Below, in pieces: positions 11,373-22,460 of a DNA stretch of 64,000 nt. The translations under genes were made by a program, and so were the position numbers. The notes under the pieces are model-generated. The model was not told the origin of the DNA and made no database searches. It saw nothing but the letters and a program-made list of their open reading frames with translations. The number at the start of each line of letters is the position of its first letter. Position 1 is the first letter of the stretch. This DNA comes from Venturia oleaginea (taxonomy: Eukaryota; Ascomycota; Dothideomycetes; Venturiales; Venturiaceae): the NCBI GenBank assembly GCA_013176395.1, contig JABMLP010000003.1:682001-746000 (forward strand), read 5' to 3'.

Positions 11373-14300
11373 ATGGGCTTCTTAGGGGTATACAGAGCTC
11401 TTTACGATTATGTTCCCACGGCAGAGGGTGAGCTGGCTATCAATGATGGAGATCTAGTATTTGTATTAGATCGCGGTGAGGACGGCTGGTGGAGAGCGAA
11501 AAAGAAGGCAGCATCCGAGGATGAGGATGAACCTGAGGGCTTGATCCCCGAGAACTATGTTGAAGAGGTAAGAATACCGGCCAGGGCATCAATTGGAGTG
11601 GAAGCTGATATCTTGTACAGGCAAAATCGATCGGCGCTGCGAAAGCCCTATACGACTACACCCGCCAGACGGATGAGGAATTATCATTTACCGAAGATGA
11701 AGCTCTCGAAGTTTACGACAAAACAGACCCAGATTGGACATTGGTGGGCTCAAAAGGAGATTTTGGATTCGCACCAGCAAATTATATTGAATTGGCAGTA
11801 GTTGCACCACCCACCCCCAAACGACCACAGCCTGTACAGCATGACCACGAGGAGTCAGATCCTCCAACGCCAAGCTCATCGCCGAGTCCGGTTCACAGCC
11901 CTGCAGCCGCTTTGGCTGGCATAATAGCACAACGAACAGGAGGTGGGATAGGCGGGACAGCAAGAAGGGCAATCTCTCCACCACCACAGATTCAAGCGGC
12001 ACCGAGACGTGTCCAGTTTACCCCAGAAGAATCCGAAGACGAAGCGCCACCTCCAATGCCTCAGCGACCGATATCTCAGGCAATTTCACCGCCTCCTCGG
12101 CAAACTAGATTCGCCGAATCTCCACGAGAGATCCCTCCTGCTCAATCGCCACTGGATTCGCCCGGAATCATGTCTCCACCACCATTTCGCCAGGTATCGC
12201 GCAATATGGATCGCAGTAAGGACAATGATTCTGCTCAACCGCGAGGCTACCACATTTATAACATCTTTGAAATGGTCGAGGTCATGGGCAAGAATAAGAA
12301 AATGCCTGTCACATTGGGCATCAATATTTCCAAGGGCGTCATCATGATTTCGGGCGAGAAGGAACGGTCGTCGAAGGAGTGGAGTGCTGATAAGTTGACG
12401 CATTACTCGATTGAAGGCAAGCATGTATTCATGGAGCTAGTGCGGCCCTCTAAGAGCATTGATTTCCATGCTGGTGCAAAAGATACTGCGCACGAGATTA
12501 TATCTGCTCTTGGTGACCTTGCTGGGATGGTGCGCGCGGAAGGCTTGAAAGAGGTCTTTGCGGCAGCAAATGGCACTGGCCCAAAGAGGGGAAAGATGAT
12601 ATACGGGTTCATGGCGCAGGGAGATGACGAAGTTACGGTAGCTGAAGGCGACGAAGTGATTGTCCTTGACGATACGAAGAGTGACGAATGGTGGATGATT
12701 CGTCGGCTTAAGAACAACAAAGAGGGCGTGGTTCCTAGCAACTATGTTGATATCATAGGACCAGTCAATCCCGAGACGTCGAGTGCGGCTAGCGGTCTTC
12801 GATCATTTGTCGAACAGAATCGATTAGACGAAGAACAGGCATCACGAGCTGCTGCAAAGAAAAAGAAGGACGGACTCGACCCCGGCAATGGCATTTCACT
12901 CCCAAAGCGTCATAGCAGCCTGATGCTGGAGTCTTCTCAGAAGGATAAGCGTTCAAGCAAGTCTGAGAAGAAGTCGAGTAGGTACAATAGCGTCAGAAAG
13001 GGCGAGAAACTGACGAAAGCAGTGCCCGACACGAGTAAAGTCCGAACTTGGACTGATCGCTCCGGCTCTTTCAAAGTGGAGGCGGAATTCATCGGCCTGC
13101 GAGACGAGAAAATCCATCTGCATAAACTCAATGGCGTCAAGATTGCTGTGCCGGTTCCAAAAATGTCAAAGGAAGATCTGGATTATGTCGAGAAGGCTAC
13201 GGGTAAATCACTTGGTGATTTGCGGCCCGTGGCAGATATCATCAAGCAGAATTCCTCGTCGCGATCTGGATCCAGCGGAGCGCTGATTCAACCGAAGAAG
13301 TCGGATTACGACTGGTTTGATTTCTTCCTCTCATCTGGTGTTGATCCCAACATCTGCCAACGATATGCTTCCGCGTTTGATCGGGATCAGATGGGCGAAG
13401 AAAACCTGCAGGACATCAACCCAACTGTCCTTCGCACCCTGGGCCTGAAAGAAGGAGACATCCTAAGGGTTATGAAATTTCTTGACACCAAGTTTGGGCG
13501 GAAACGAGTCAACTTCGCTGAAGGTGGAGAGGAAGGCGGATTGTTCTCAGGGCCTGGCGGCACTCTCAAGAACAACACTGCCAAGGGTAGACCGACGCCT
13601 CCGGTGCAAACAAATAGCGAACTCAATCTTGAGATCATGGCCAAGGGAGGTGTCTCATCTGCAGAGAAACAGTCTGCCGCTCGTGCGAACGCACCTTCAG
13701 GTGGAAAATCATCCGATGGGTTCGATGATGATGCCTGGGCACCTCGGCCTTCGCGGAGCGCGACCACAAGCCCTCCGCCTGCATCGGCAGCTTCACCAGC
13801 ACCAGTGCCCGCTCCGGCTCCTGTTCAACCCACTCTCACACCGGGCATGGCAGCGATGTCCCTTTTGGATCAACCGCTAATACCCACCCCAGCCCCTCAA
13901 CCTGTACAGCAACAGCAACCAGCCGCGACGCCACAGCAGCAGCAGCCAACACAAGGTGCTACTCCAGGTCTCTTCGAGCAATTAGCACAATCTGGGAAGC
14001 AGCGACCTCAAGCACCACAGCAAGCTACTGGCGACGGGTTGATAGCGCCACCACCGAATCGATCTGCGTCTGCGCCTCACAACAACCAGCAAAGTGGTTT
14101 CCAGCCACCGCCTCTTCAAGCTCAGCTTACTGGCTACCAGCAGCCAAGGATGCAGACATTTGCCGCGCCTCCAGGTCAGAGCATGTTAGATGTGCAACAG
14201 CAGCAACAATTACAGCGCTTGCAACAACAGCAGACTGCTTTCACAGCACCTCTTCAACCGATGCCCACCGGCTTTCCACACCAAAACTCGGGCTTCAACC

Positions 14301-14904
14301 AGTTCCAGCAAAATGGCATTATGCCACAGCCAACGGGTTACGGAATGCAATTCCAGCAAACTCAACGAACAGGGTTCAGCCAGTTCCAGCTATCGTATCA
14401 GCAAGCTCTTCAGAATGGCCAAAGCCAAACGAATGGATCTCCTTTCGCCGACCCACCTCGCGCGCCCTTTCAACCACAAGCCACTGGCTTTGGGCCACAA
14501 GTAAAAGGTTTTCAACCTCAACAGAGTAGTTTCCAATCATCTTACACACCATCGCCATTGCAGTCGCAGGCTACTGGTATCAACTCTTTCTTGCCTCCTG
14601 CACTTTTGCCACAGGCTACTGGCATTCCTGCTAGTCAGTTTGGAAACTTCAGTAATCCTCAGGGATATAACATTCCACCTGTCCCTCCAATTCCACAATC
14701 ACAGACTCTGCAGCCACTAGTGGCCCAAAAGACTGGTCCGCCACCGCCGGTCAGATTTGGAGTGGGACCTGCAAAGAGACTGGTCAGTCAGCCGACAGGG
14801 AGGGCGGATTTGAGCAAAGCTAGTAAGTTTATCTTATCTTTGGATTTGTGGGTGATGAGGCTAACTTTGTTACAGCACCACAGAATCCTTTTGGTTTTGG
14901 GTAA
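11373..14904 (+). CDS. SLA1: Sla1-like endocytic actin-patch adaptor, three SH3 domains
   Basis: Three exons: 11373..11567, 11621..14822, 14876..14904; 1141 aa. The start is the ATG at 11373. Domain order: SH3-1 (about 3-65, ALYDY), SH3-2 (70-126, ALYDYTRQTDEELSF), a PH-like region (272-370), SH3-3 (389-446), SHD1 (about 538-595), a SAM-like SHD2 (627-692), then a long P/Q-rich tail with many Q-x-TG repeats and poly-Q runs. The last exon ends in NPFGFG. In yeast SHD1 binds NPFxD endocytic cargo, SHD2 self-associates/binds clathrin control elements, and the TG repeats recruit Pan1/End3. Role: linking cargo, clathrin and Arp2/3 activation at the cortical actin patch. The family, length and order fit well. 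Confidence 0.95.
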
Positions 14905-16777
14905 GGGGAAGGAATTTTTTTGTTCGATGAACATGGATTACAAGACTCGTTAATAATTTGATGGATGTTCTTCTTCCTTTGTTCCTTCTTTGCTGTTCTT
15001 CGCTTTCGTTTCTTGGGCATAGCATGCATGTGTTTGTTTGATTGGACAGGGGTTCATCGTTCTTGTTGCACATATGCATGACGGGGTAGAAAGTCGGCCG
15101 CTTTATAGATAGTATTGTAGATTGTTTTATGGAGGGTGTAGTTGACGTGGTGGATGGAGTTGGGATAGGAACAAGGATGAGATGATCTTCTTTACGTACA
15201 CTCGGTTTATCAATCAAGAAGTGTGAATTTCTCGCCCGCACTGGATAGAATCCTCTGATACTACGCGTAAAGAATCAGGAGAAGTGCAGGTCGTTGAGGT
15301 AGAGAATCGTTGCTGGATTTTTTGACTGGGCCATGAATTTCAGAGTGACGTATGTGTTTCTGGCGAACTCGTTGAAGAACGGCGCAAAAAGAAATCGGTG
15401 ATAGAGCTCCTAATCGTACGAGAACAACAGAAAAGCAAAACCTAATCATACAAAACAACCACTCCCAAAGCACAGCGAAACGGAGATCGCAGACGGCCCG
15501 CCGTAATAAGGTGTACCCCGCTCATCCACCCCAAAGGGTAACTAACGGTACATGAGCCTCATCTTGTTTCTCACCAGATAAGTGCAGAGTGTTGCGGCCT
15601 GCGCATCTTGAAACTAATTTCAGCAAAGCTCCTCCAACACCAAAGCACCACCAAACCTCACTCAGATAGATCCGAAAAATTCACAGCGGCTTTATGAATT
15701 CAAAAATAAGAGACCTACCACGTTCAATACAGACTGCAGGTGCTGTGGTGCCTACAGTACATATCCGATTTTCGCGACCAAAATCTGGCCGGAAAGTCAG
15801 CTAAACCGTAGTTGAGTCCATTTTAAGGCATAACCCCTATTACGAGCATCAGTATAAAACCAACCAAGGTTGAGCATCCGAAACTGCAAGCAAGTAAAGA
15901 CTCATGAAGAAGCGCCTCAGGCTTCTCGGTCTCGGCGTCGTAGAATTAGTCTCCTTGCTCGTTGTACCGACGACCTGATGCTTCCTAGCTTCGAGCAGAT
16001 TGTGGCCGCCCAGGCATCCTTGATTGAATTGGTCATGAGAGCAGCGAACTACACGCCTATTGTTTTCTCATGCAAGGATCTGAAGATGGAGACATATCAA
16101 GTGAAATCAAGTCCACGAGCACCGTGGCTAACGGCGCCAAGGATCCGTGCAGAGCAGACCTTGAAAAGAGAGTTGATATTGCTGAGACCATTGTGAATGC
16201 GGAGCCAGGGGCGCTCAAGAACTTGAAGGAACAGATTTTTTTCATGGGCCAGGAGACAGATATTCGATTCCGACCATGTATATTAAGACTTCAAATATAT
16301 ATCAATTCGAGCGATTCAACATCAAGCCCAGATCAAGATTTTGGCCCAATGATCTGTGATCTGTAAACTGCCGTGAGTATCATCGTGATCAGTGCGTCAG
16401 TCGAGATCCCGTTGTCCAGTAGTTCGATTCGAGCATGAAGCCCAATTTGAAAGGTCCGGATATCCAGGTATCAGCGGTGACTGGGCATATTCGTCACTGA
16501 TCGAGAGTCAAAAATCTCACGTTCGAAGCATTCCACAAACCTCAGTGAGCCAAAAAAGAAAGATTCACGATTCACCATCGTCGAGTGCCCCATGATTAGA
16601 AGGCTAAATAAAAGGACCTCCAGATCTGGCAAATAACGAGGCCGAAAAAAGGCGAAAAAAAGATGGTAGCAGATGAGTATGTTTGCGGATTGATCCGCCT
16701 GTAATGTAATGGTCTGAGGTGATGTTAGCGAATGTCCAATGTATGAATAACGGTTAGTGTCCAATGATCCGGCAGCC
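14905..16777. other. Intergenic, 3' flank of SLA1 and gene-poor DNA
   Basis: The first 300 bp are T-rich with TTCTTC and TTTG stretches, as expected for a fungal 3' UTR. After that there are only short overlapping frames (15870-16366 on plus), without codon-usage or domain support. Confidence 0.45.
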
Positions 16778-17156
16778 GAGAGACGAGAGATGAGAGATGA
16801 GAGATGAGAGATGAGAGATGAGAGATGAGAGATGAGAGATGAGAGATGAGAGATGAGAGATGAGAGATGAGAGATGAGAGATGAGAGATGAGAGATGAGA
16901 GATGAGAGATGAGAGATGAGAGATGAGAGATGAGAGATGAGAGATGAGAGATGAGAGATGAGAGATGAGAGATGAGAGATGAGAGATGAGAGATGAGAGA
17001 TGAGAGATGAGAGATGAGAGATGAGAGATGAGAGATGAGAGATGAGAGATGAGAGATGAGAGATGAGAGATGAGAGATGAGAGATGAGAGATGAGAGATG
17101 AGAGATGAGAGATGAGAGATGAGAGATGAGAGATGAGAGAGCGAGAGAGCGAGAGC
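16778..17156. repeat. Heptanucleotide tandem array, (GAGAGAT)50
   Basis: One variant unit GAGAGAC at 16778, then 50 consecutive identical GAGAGAT units from 16785 to 17134, then degenerate GAGAGAGC units to about 17156. The strand is purine-only apart from T. The perfect copy identity implies recent expansion by slippage or unequal exchange. Because 7 is coprime with 3, the minus strand reads as a heptapeptide repeat without stops in some frames; this is not a gene. It could be used as a length-polymorphic marker. Confidence 0.97.
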
Positions 17157-17961
17157 AAACTATAGACTAATTAGCCACAACCCCCGCTGACTATGATTGA
17201 CATTCGGACCTAGCAGTAATAAACCCTTCTGAATCTTCAGTATATCCCCCATGCAAGAATGTTAATCTTAACCTCCTCTTATCATATTCCCCGCTGACAG
17301 TGCTGAGGTTGTGAGCTGATCTTTAGCGATTGCCAAGCAGCAACCACACAATCAAATAGACACTCTCCCTCTCTACTGGCTAAACAACGAAGAGCAATCA
17401 CTTCCCATGTCCTGCTGCACAAGCCAGAACGTCTACTGCCTCTTGCCGCCCTTGCGTGACCTTGGGAAGCGTTACTGATCCTCTTCGTAGTATCACACCC
17501 TCCAGTTCGACGAGTTTGCAACGTACTCACCACACATCCTCTACGCCGTCCCACCCACGATATATCACTTACGCCAAACGCCAGAGAATGATCGGTCACA
17601 TCTTCTAGTGTACCTCTCATACCCACCTAAACGAAGTCCACACGCTTTCTAGTAGCCACCAACGAGCGCAAGAGAACGTGGCCGAGCGATCCCTCTCCGA
17701 CCCTCCGCTCGTTCAGTTCTCACAGCTCTCGTAGCGTTTCTTCAGCGCCACTGAGGCTGTAATCGAACTACGTAGGCCCGAATCCAGAGGAACATGAATA
17801 GCATCTTCTGGCTTCCTTATCGTCCGCGCCGACAAGTCATTAAATTTAGGATCGCGAGGAACAATCGCAAGAGAAAGCCGCAGATGATACCCTACCGTTG
17901 CAATTTGAGCCCCCTCTCACCCCGAGCGACGTTGAGAACGGCAACAGCTTTGCGAGCGAGT

Positions 17962-18166
17962 GGGCGCCGGACGATCAAACAGGATATCGACGACCGTAGA
18001 AGGAGAGCTGACCATTTTAGCGTCGATGGCGGCCATCTCTGAGGACATTCTCAGTCCTTGGATGGATGGTCAACTATCTTAGACATGGCCGCCATCAATA
18101 CCAAAACAGTCAGCTCTCCTTCCGCTGTACTTCGACGCAAAAGACTGGCGCCGTTCTGCATACAAA
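17962..18166. repeat. Imperfect inverted repeat, arms about 80 bp, loop about 40 bp
   Basis: The left arm (about 17962-18042) and right arm (about 18083-18166) are reverse complements with scattered mismatches. The best-matched blocks are GAAGGAGAGCTGAC (17998-18011 against the right arm near 18112-18125) and GATGGCGGCCAT (18024-18035 against 18085-18096). Several differences are C/T or A/G transitions. The RNA or single strand could fold as a long hairpin. It may be a decayed foldback element or an inverted duplication. Confidence 0.7.
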
Positions 18167-20486
18167 GACTTAAGGCAATCAAGAGATAACAAACTGTCCA
18201 GACAAACGGCACATACGAAAAGAACGGCCTGCGGGCAAACCTCCTTCCTCCCTCCCTGTTATGCCTACATACTTTGGCTGCTTGCCGCGCCTTCGATCAC
18301 AATTCTGCGCCTCTTCAAGTCTTTCGTCTCAATGGGGTTGGTCAATTTACCAAAAGATTCGAATCACAGAACGTGGCAACGGCGTGATAGATCAGAAATG
18401 AAAGCGACCAGCGCAAACATGGGACCTCTTAGCGGCATCTGTGGCTCAAGAGTGACGCCGTAGACGTGGTATACTGAGCAGACCTTAGATCTGGCGCCAT
18501 TAAGCTGGAATATAAGGGCGACTTTCAGTGTCTCCGGCGGAACCGGGAATGGATGTACTAAGCATAGGTTTCCAGCTTGGCATCAAGTCCTTGCAACGGC
18601 AGGCAATAACATGATGGACTTGATCTGAACAAAGCTGATGGCATGCATGCGCAAAGGAACCCAAGGCGTCTGCCCTCCCCGGTGGATCCAGGAACGAACG
18701 ATCCAAGCAGGCAATCTCACTTCGGCATTGTTTGCTCGCCGAGGGATGGACTGTAACAGCATGTATGCTGGAGTGCATCAGATGGCATCGATATGAAATT
18801 ACCATAGAGACATTCCTCTTCGGTAGAACCATGAATGAGTAGTCCCAGCTGGTAGTCCCAACCCTGCATCACTTGTTGGTAGACATGACCGGGGTGTATC
18901 GAATGGTATCCACCTCATACTGGCGTCAAAAACGAATGGCGCACAGACACACCGAGTCCAGCTTCCTTTGCTCGCGAAGGCATGGGGCCAAGACATGAGT
19001 ATCGCCGTCCTCCCTGTGCCAAAATGGGGATGGAATAATAGCGCCCACATTTGAGCTACTGCTCAAGATGAGATGCGACAGAGGCAAGGCGTAATTCCGA
19101 TATGTCGGTTAGGTCCCACTTGTTGCCAAAGGAGTCCCAATTCAGACCGGGATCAATGCTAGAGGCAAGTCTATGGCGCATCAAGATCGAGTAGTGTTGA
19201 ACGTTGTATTACTGCCACCCTTGCTAGAGGTTTTGATTCGGATAGCTGGCAATAAATTCCCGACGATTTACAGAACGTGAGTCGCCAAGAATCTGTAGCT
19301 ACTGTTCTTGACTTGACACCTTGGCTCTGCGTTCGAGATAACCAATTTTGACGCCCCTTTTGTGCTTTCAGTATTTCTGCGCCGTACTCTGTTGTTCCCT
19401 TCTAGAGTTCTTCAAGTGGGATTTTCGAACTTTATTATGTGGGGCTGAAGCCCCGACCACCCAGAAGTGCGCAACAGAAAGGTGATTCAAGAACTGATAT
19501 CCGTATATTCCCGTTCGATCACGAATGGCATGAATGAGCAGGCTTCTTTTTTGGTAGTTCTGGTCGTGAGGTCGTTGCGGTCCATAAAAAACGACTCATG
19601 GTATTTTCTCCAAGCTAGACAGCAAGTATCCTTTTCCGACTGTCACTTCAGAACCATCTCTCTCCCAGGCCCCAATCTCTGTCGAAGGTGTCCGTCATGT
19701 CCGTCATTGGGGAATAAAATCCTACTGGTGTGGTAATAAATGTCCTGGGGCCAAATAGCCCTTGCCTCCTCTTGAACGGTATTGAAAGATAAGACAAAAG
19801 CAAAGAGATCTCGGAAAACCGATATATCTCAGTATAAGAGCATCAAACAATTCAGACAAGGACATAGGAAAGAGTGGCATGCATGTTAGCCTCAGTCTCG
19901 CGCACCAAGTGCGTCCAACTTTTTCCCAACCGGAGAAGGCTGAAGCTGCCGATGCGAATGCGCTGAGGTGTACTCTATCCAAGTGTACTCTGTCCAAGTG
20001 AAGTGTCCTGGCGAACAGCCATAACCCAGCGTTCCTTATTCTTGTATCGATGTGGATTCGGAGTATTGTAGGCACATTCGGGCGAGAGGGAGAGGGTGCC
20101 TGTCGTAAGAGACTGCTTCCGTAATTCCTACAGATGCCAAATCCTGCTCTTTCTTGTATCTGGAGGCTGGATTGGCGCACGAATGGGTCCTAAGGAGCGC
20201 CGCCAACGGAAGTCTAGAGGGATGCTGGCTATCCTGCCAGCGCGATCGTGGTGAGACCTAGGCAAGAGAGAGAGTCCTTCCCGATATCTGAGCTGTCGCG
20301 GAGATGCCTGTATTTAAATGGTATGTGCGGCTGGTTGCAAGTCTTCTGAAGTAGCGATCCCAATGGTTCGTGTAGGCGGAGGTTGTGAGTATCAGTCGTA
20401 TGCGCAAACGGGAATCGGAGTATGCTGGATTTGGCGAATATCTTGATGTAAAGACACTATTTAAGGCGTCGAGAGGATGCTGTAAA

Positions 20487-20509
20487 ACTCAGTAATGGTA
20501 TTACTGAGT
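20487..20509. repeat. Short perfect palindrome, 10-bp arms with 3-bp loop
   Basis: ACTCAGTAAT, then GGT, then ATTACTGAGT. A perfect dyad like this can be a dimeric transcription-factor site or a hairpin, but no adjacent gene supports a role. Confidence 0.6.
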
Positions 20510-21700
20510 CTGTACTGCGGTATAGGGCGGTATCGCACTATGCGCAGCGCGTAGTAGGTTCGTTTTTGGAGGGAGAATCGAGGAATATGGGACTGAAAGC
20601 ATCGCGAGAGCGGTTAGATCTCGAAAGAAGGTAAACTCATGGTAAAGAGGAAATGTAGGCTTGATTCGCGCTGTCTTGGAGATTCTAACATGATTATTAG
20701 ATCGTATGAGGTTGAAGTTAAGAGTCGCAACGAAGTACCGCCGAATACGAGAAATCGTCAGGGGAAGGCACTCCACAACCACTTCTAGACATATCAACCT
20801 CACCAGAAACGATAGCACAGATGCGAATCACCATTTCAAAAGGAGAAATACTTATATCTAGCATATAACTACGGATAAAACCTGAGTATATCTAGCTATA
20901 TCGAAATTCGAGCCTGGAATCAGGCAAATATCCCTTTCTAGTACAGCACCGTATATGCTACCGAGATACCTCAATGCCTCTAGCTATATATCACTTGTAT
21001 CTTTTTAACTAATTGAAGCTTACAGTTTCTAGTCAATGCAATGAGATCGTATGCTATTCCGAAATTTGAGTACGCCTCTCGACTTTCTGAACGTCAAGCC
21101 TGGATTGTGCAAAAAAGATATTCACATTGGAAGAAACATGCAGTTACGGGCTGCAAATGGTTCGCCTGGAAAGCTTCCATATAAATTTATTCTCAGGTCT
21201 GTATCTATAGGTAAAAAGCATGTTTGCAACAGGTCCAATGGTTCCGCTACGATTCCCAAGTATCGAAAGCTCCCATCTCACCTCAGATCTGTAACCACTC
21301 TCTATTGAGAAGATACTAGCTACTCGATAGTTCCGCTCCGTGATGTCTATTGACTGAAGCCTGCGCTCGCTTCAGTTTCACCACCATAGCTGTCATCAGT
21401 CAGCCATGGCGCCAATCGACTCTCGCGGCTCCATGGGCAAGTTCTACCAGATGAAATCCCTTGCTCAATGCCACCGAGACGGCTCTCGATACTAGCAACC
21501 GCTCGGAAACGCCTCAGGGCACATGGCCGTCTGCCTTTCAGAACCGGATTCCAACAAATCATCGAGCAGTGCTTCTTGTAGAGCTATGAATAGAGATGCT
21601 AACGAATCATGTTCTTGCTATTAGATCACATCAAAAGACTACGACTCCTACATGAAGTTCATACCAATACTCCCCACCTCCCGCCAAAGACCCAACTACA

Positions 21701-21904
21701 ATGGGCAATAGCCATTCCGCATCGAAGTCGAGGGTTATCCAGACCCAGATAACTCTCCCATCGACAAAGAATCCTACCTCCGCCTCGAGCCCTTTCCCTC
21801 CCCTTCGAGATGCTCGTGCCCGTCTCTCCCAAGCACTGGATAGACGTGAGCACCTACCTCGAACAGGGGAGATGGTTACGCGTGGGAAGAGGAGAGGAGG
21901 ATAG
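21701..21904 (+). CDS. Possible short or decayed protein with MGNSHS N-terminus
   Basis: A 67-aa frame beginning MGNSHSASKSR, which looks like an N-myristoylation start (Gly2, Ser6). Downstream, other frames (21945-22090) contain protein-like stretches with no clear splice to join them. It may be a degraded copy of a MGNS-type signalling protein, or chance. Weak support. Confidence 0.2.
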   Translation: MGNSHSASKSRVIQTQITLPSTKNPTSASSPFPPLRDARARLSQALDRREHLPRTGEMVTRGKRRGG

Positions 21905-22460
21905 ACTAGGAGAGGTGGAGTGATCCGGAGACATGGGGTGAGGGGATGACGAACTGGGTGAAATTGGAAGACGAGGTGATACCCCTATCAACACTTTCAA
22001 TTGAATATGTGCTTGAGAGGTGGACTGCCTCGTTCAAGAGTTGGATGTGTGGAGGCATGGTTGGGGGAGAATGGCCGATAGAATGAGGAGGTGAGAATAG
22101 CCAATCAGCGAAAAGCTGATCTGTACTCTCTGCTTGCGAACTCGAAAGCAGAAGCCGAGGCTGGTGCATTCCTGGCTAGTTTCGACGATTAACTAGCAGG
22201 GATGCTGGAGGTGTTTTATGGAGTTGAAAAGGATGGAACATCCAATGAGATCCTAAAGGCGTTGAGTAGGCGTTGAGTCGAGTTCTAAAAGCGTTGTATC
22301 AAGATACGCAACCAAATTCGGGATAGAATAGCGATCAATTCCCGTACATAGTTATTGTCGCAAGTAGATGTCACTAATGTAAGACCACTGCGAGCTTTAA
22401 AAAGTGTCAATCATTCGGTGAAAACCCATGTCGCTCATATTTCAGGTATCAACATCCTAA

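Larger units (their letters stand above)
17157..22460. other. Gene-poor block, no supportable gene
   Basis: About 5.3 kb with no domain-bearing frame. Frames at 18500-19050, 19722-20180 and 20501-20818 (minus) are short, lack homology cues and cannot be spliced sensibly. AT-rich stretches occur around 20850-21040. A 15-bp tandem duplication (GTGTACTCTRTCCAA twice) sits at about 19972-20001. Could be remnants of old elements or long intergenic regulatory DNA; I cannot tell which. Confidence 0.45.

Noticed and set aside
16754..17158. Minus-strand frame with a repeating SLISHLS heptapeptide
   Set aside because: It is simply the translation of the 7-bp tandem array; any stop-free phase of such an array would be open.
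18500..19050. Two minus-strand frames that could be a small gene
   Set aside because: Different frames, no in-phase intron found, no recognisable motif; too weak to list.
19972..20001. 15-bp tandem duplication
   Set aside because: Only two near-identical copies; expected occasionally from slippage and no function suggested.
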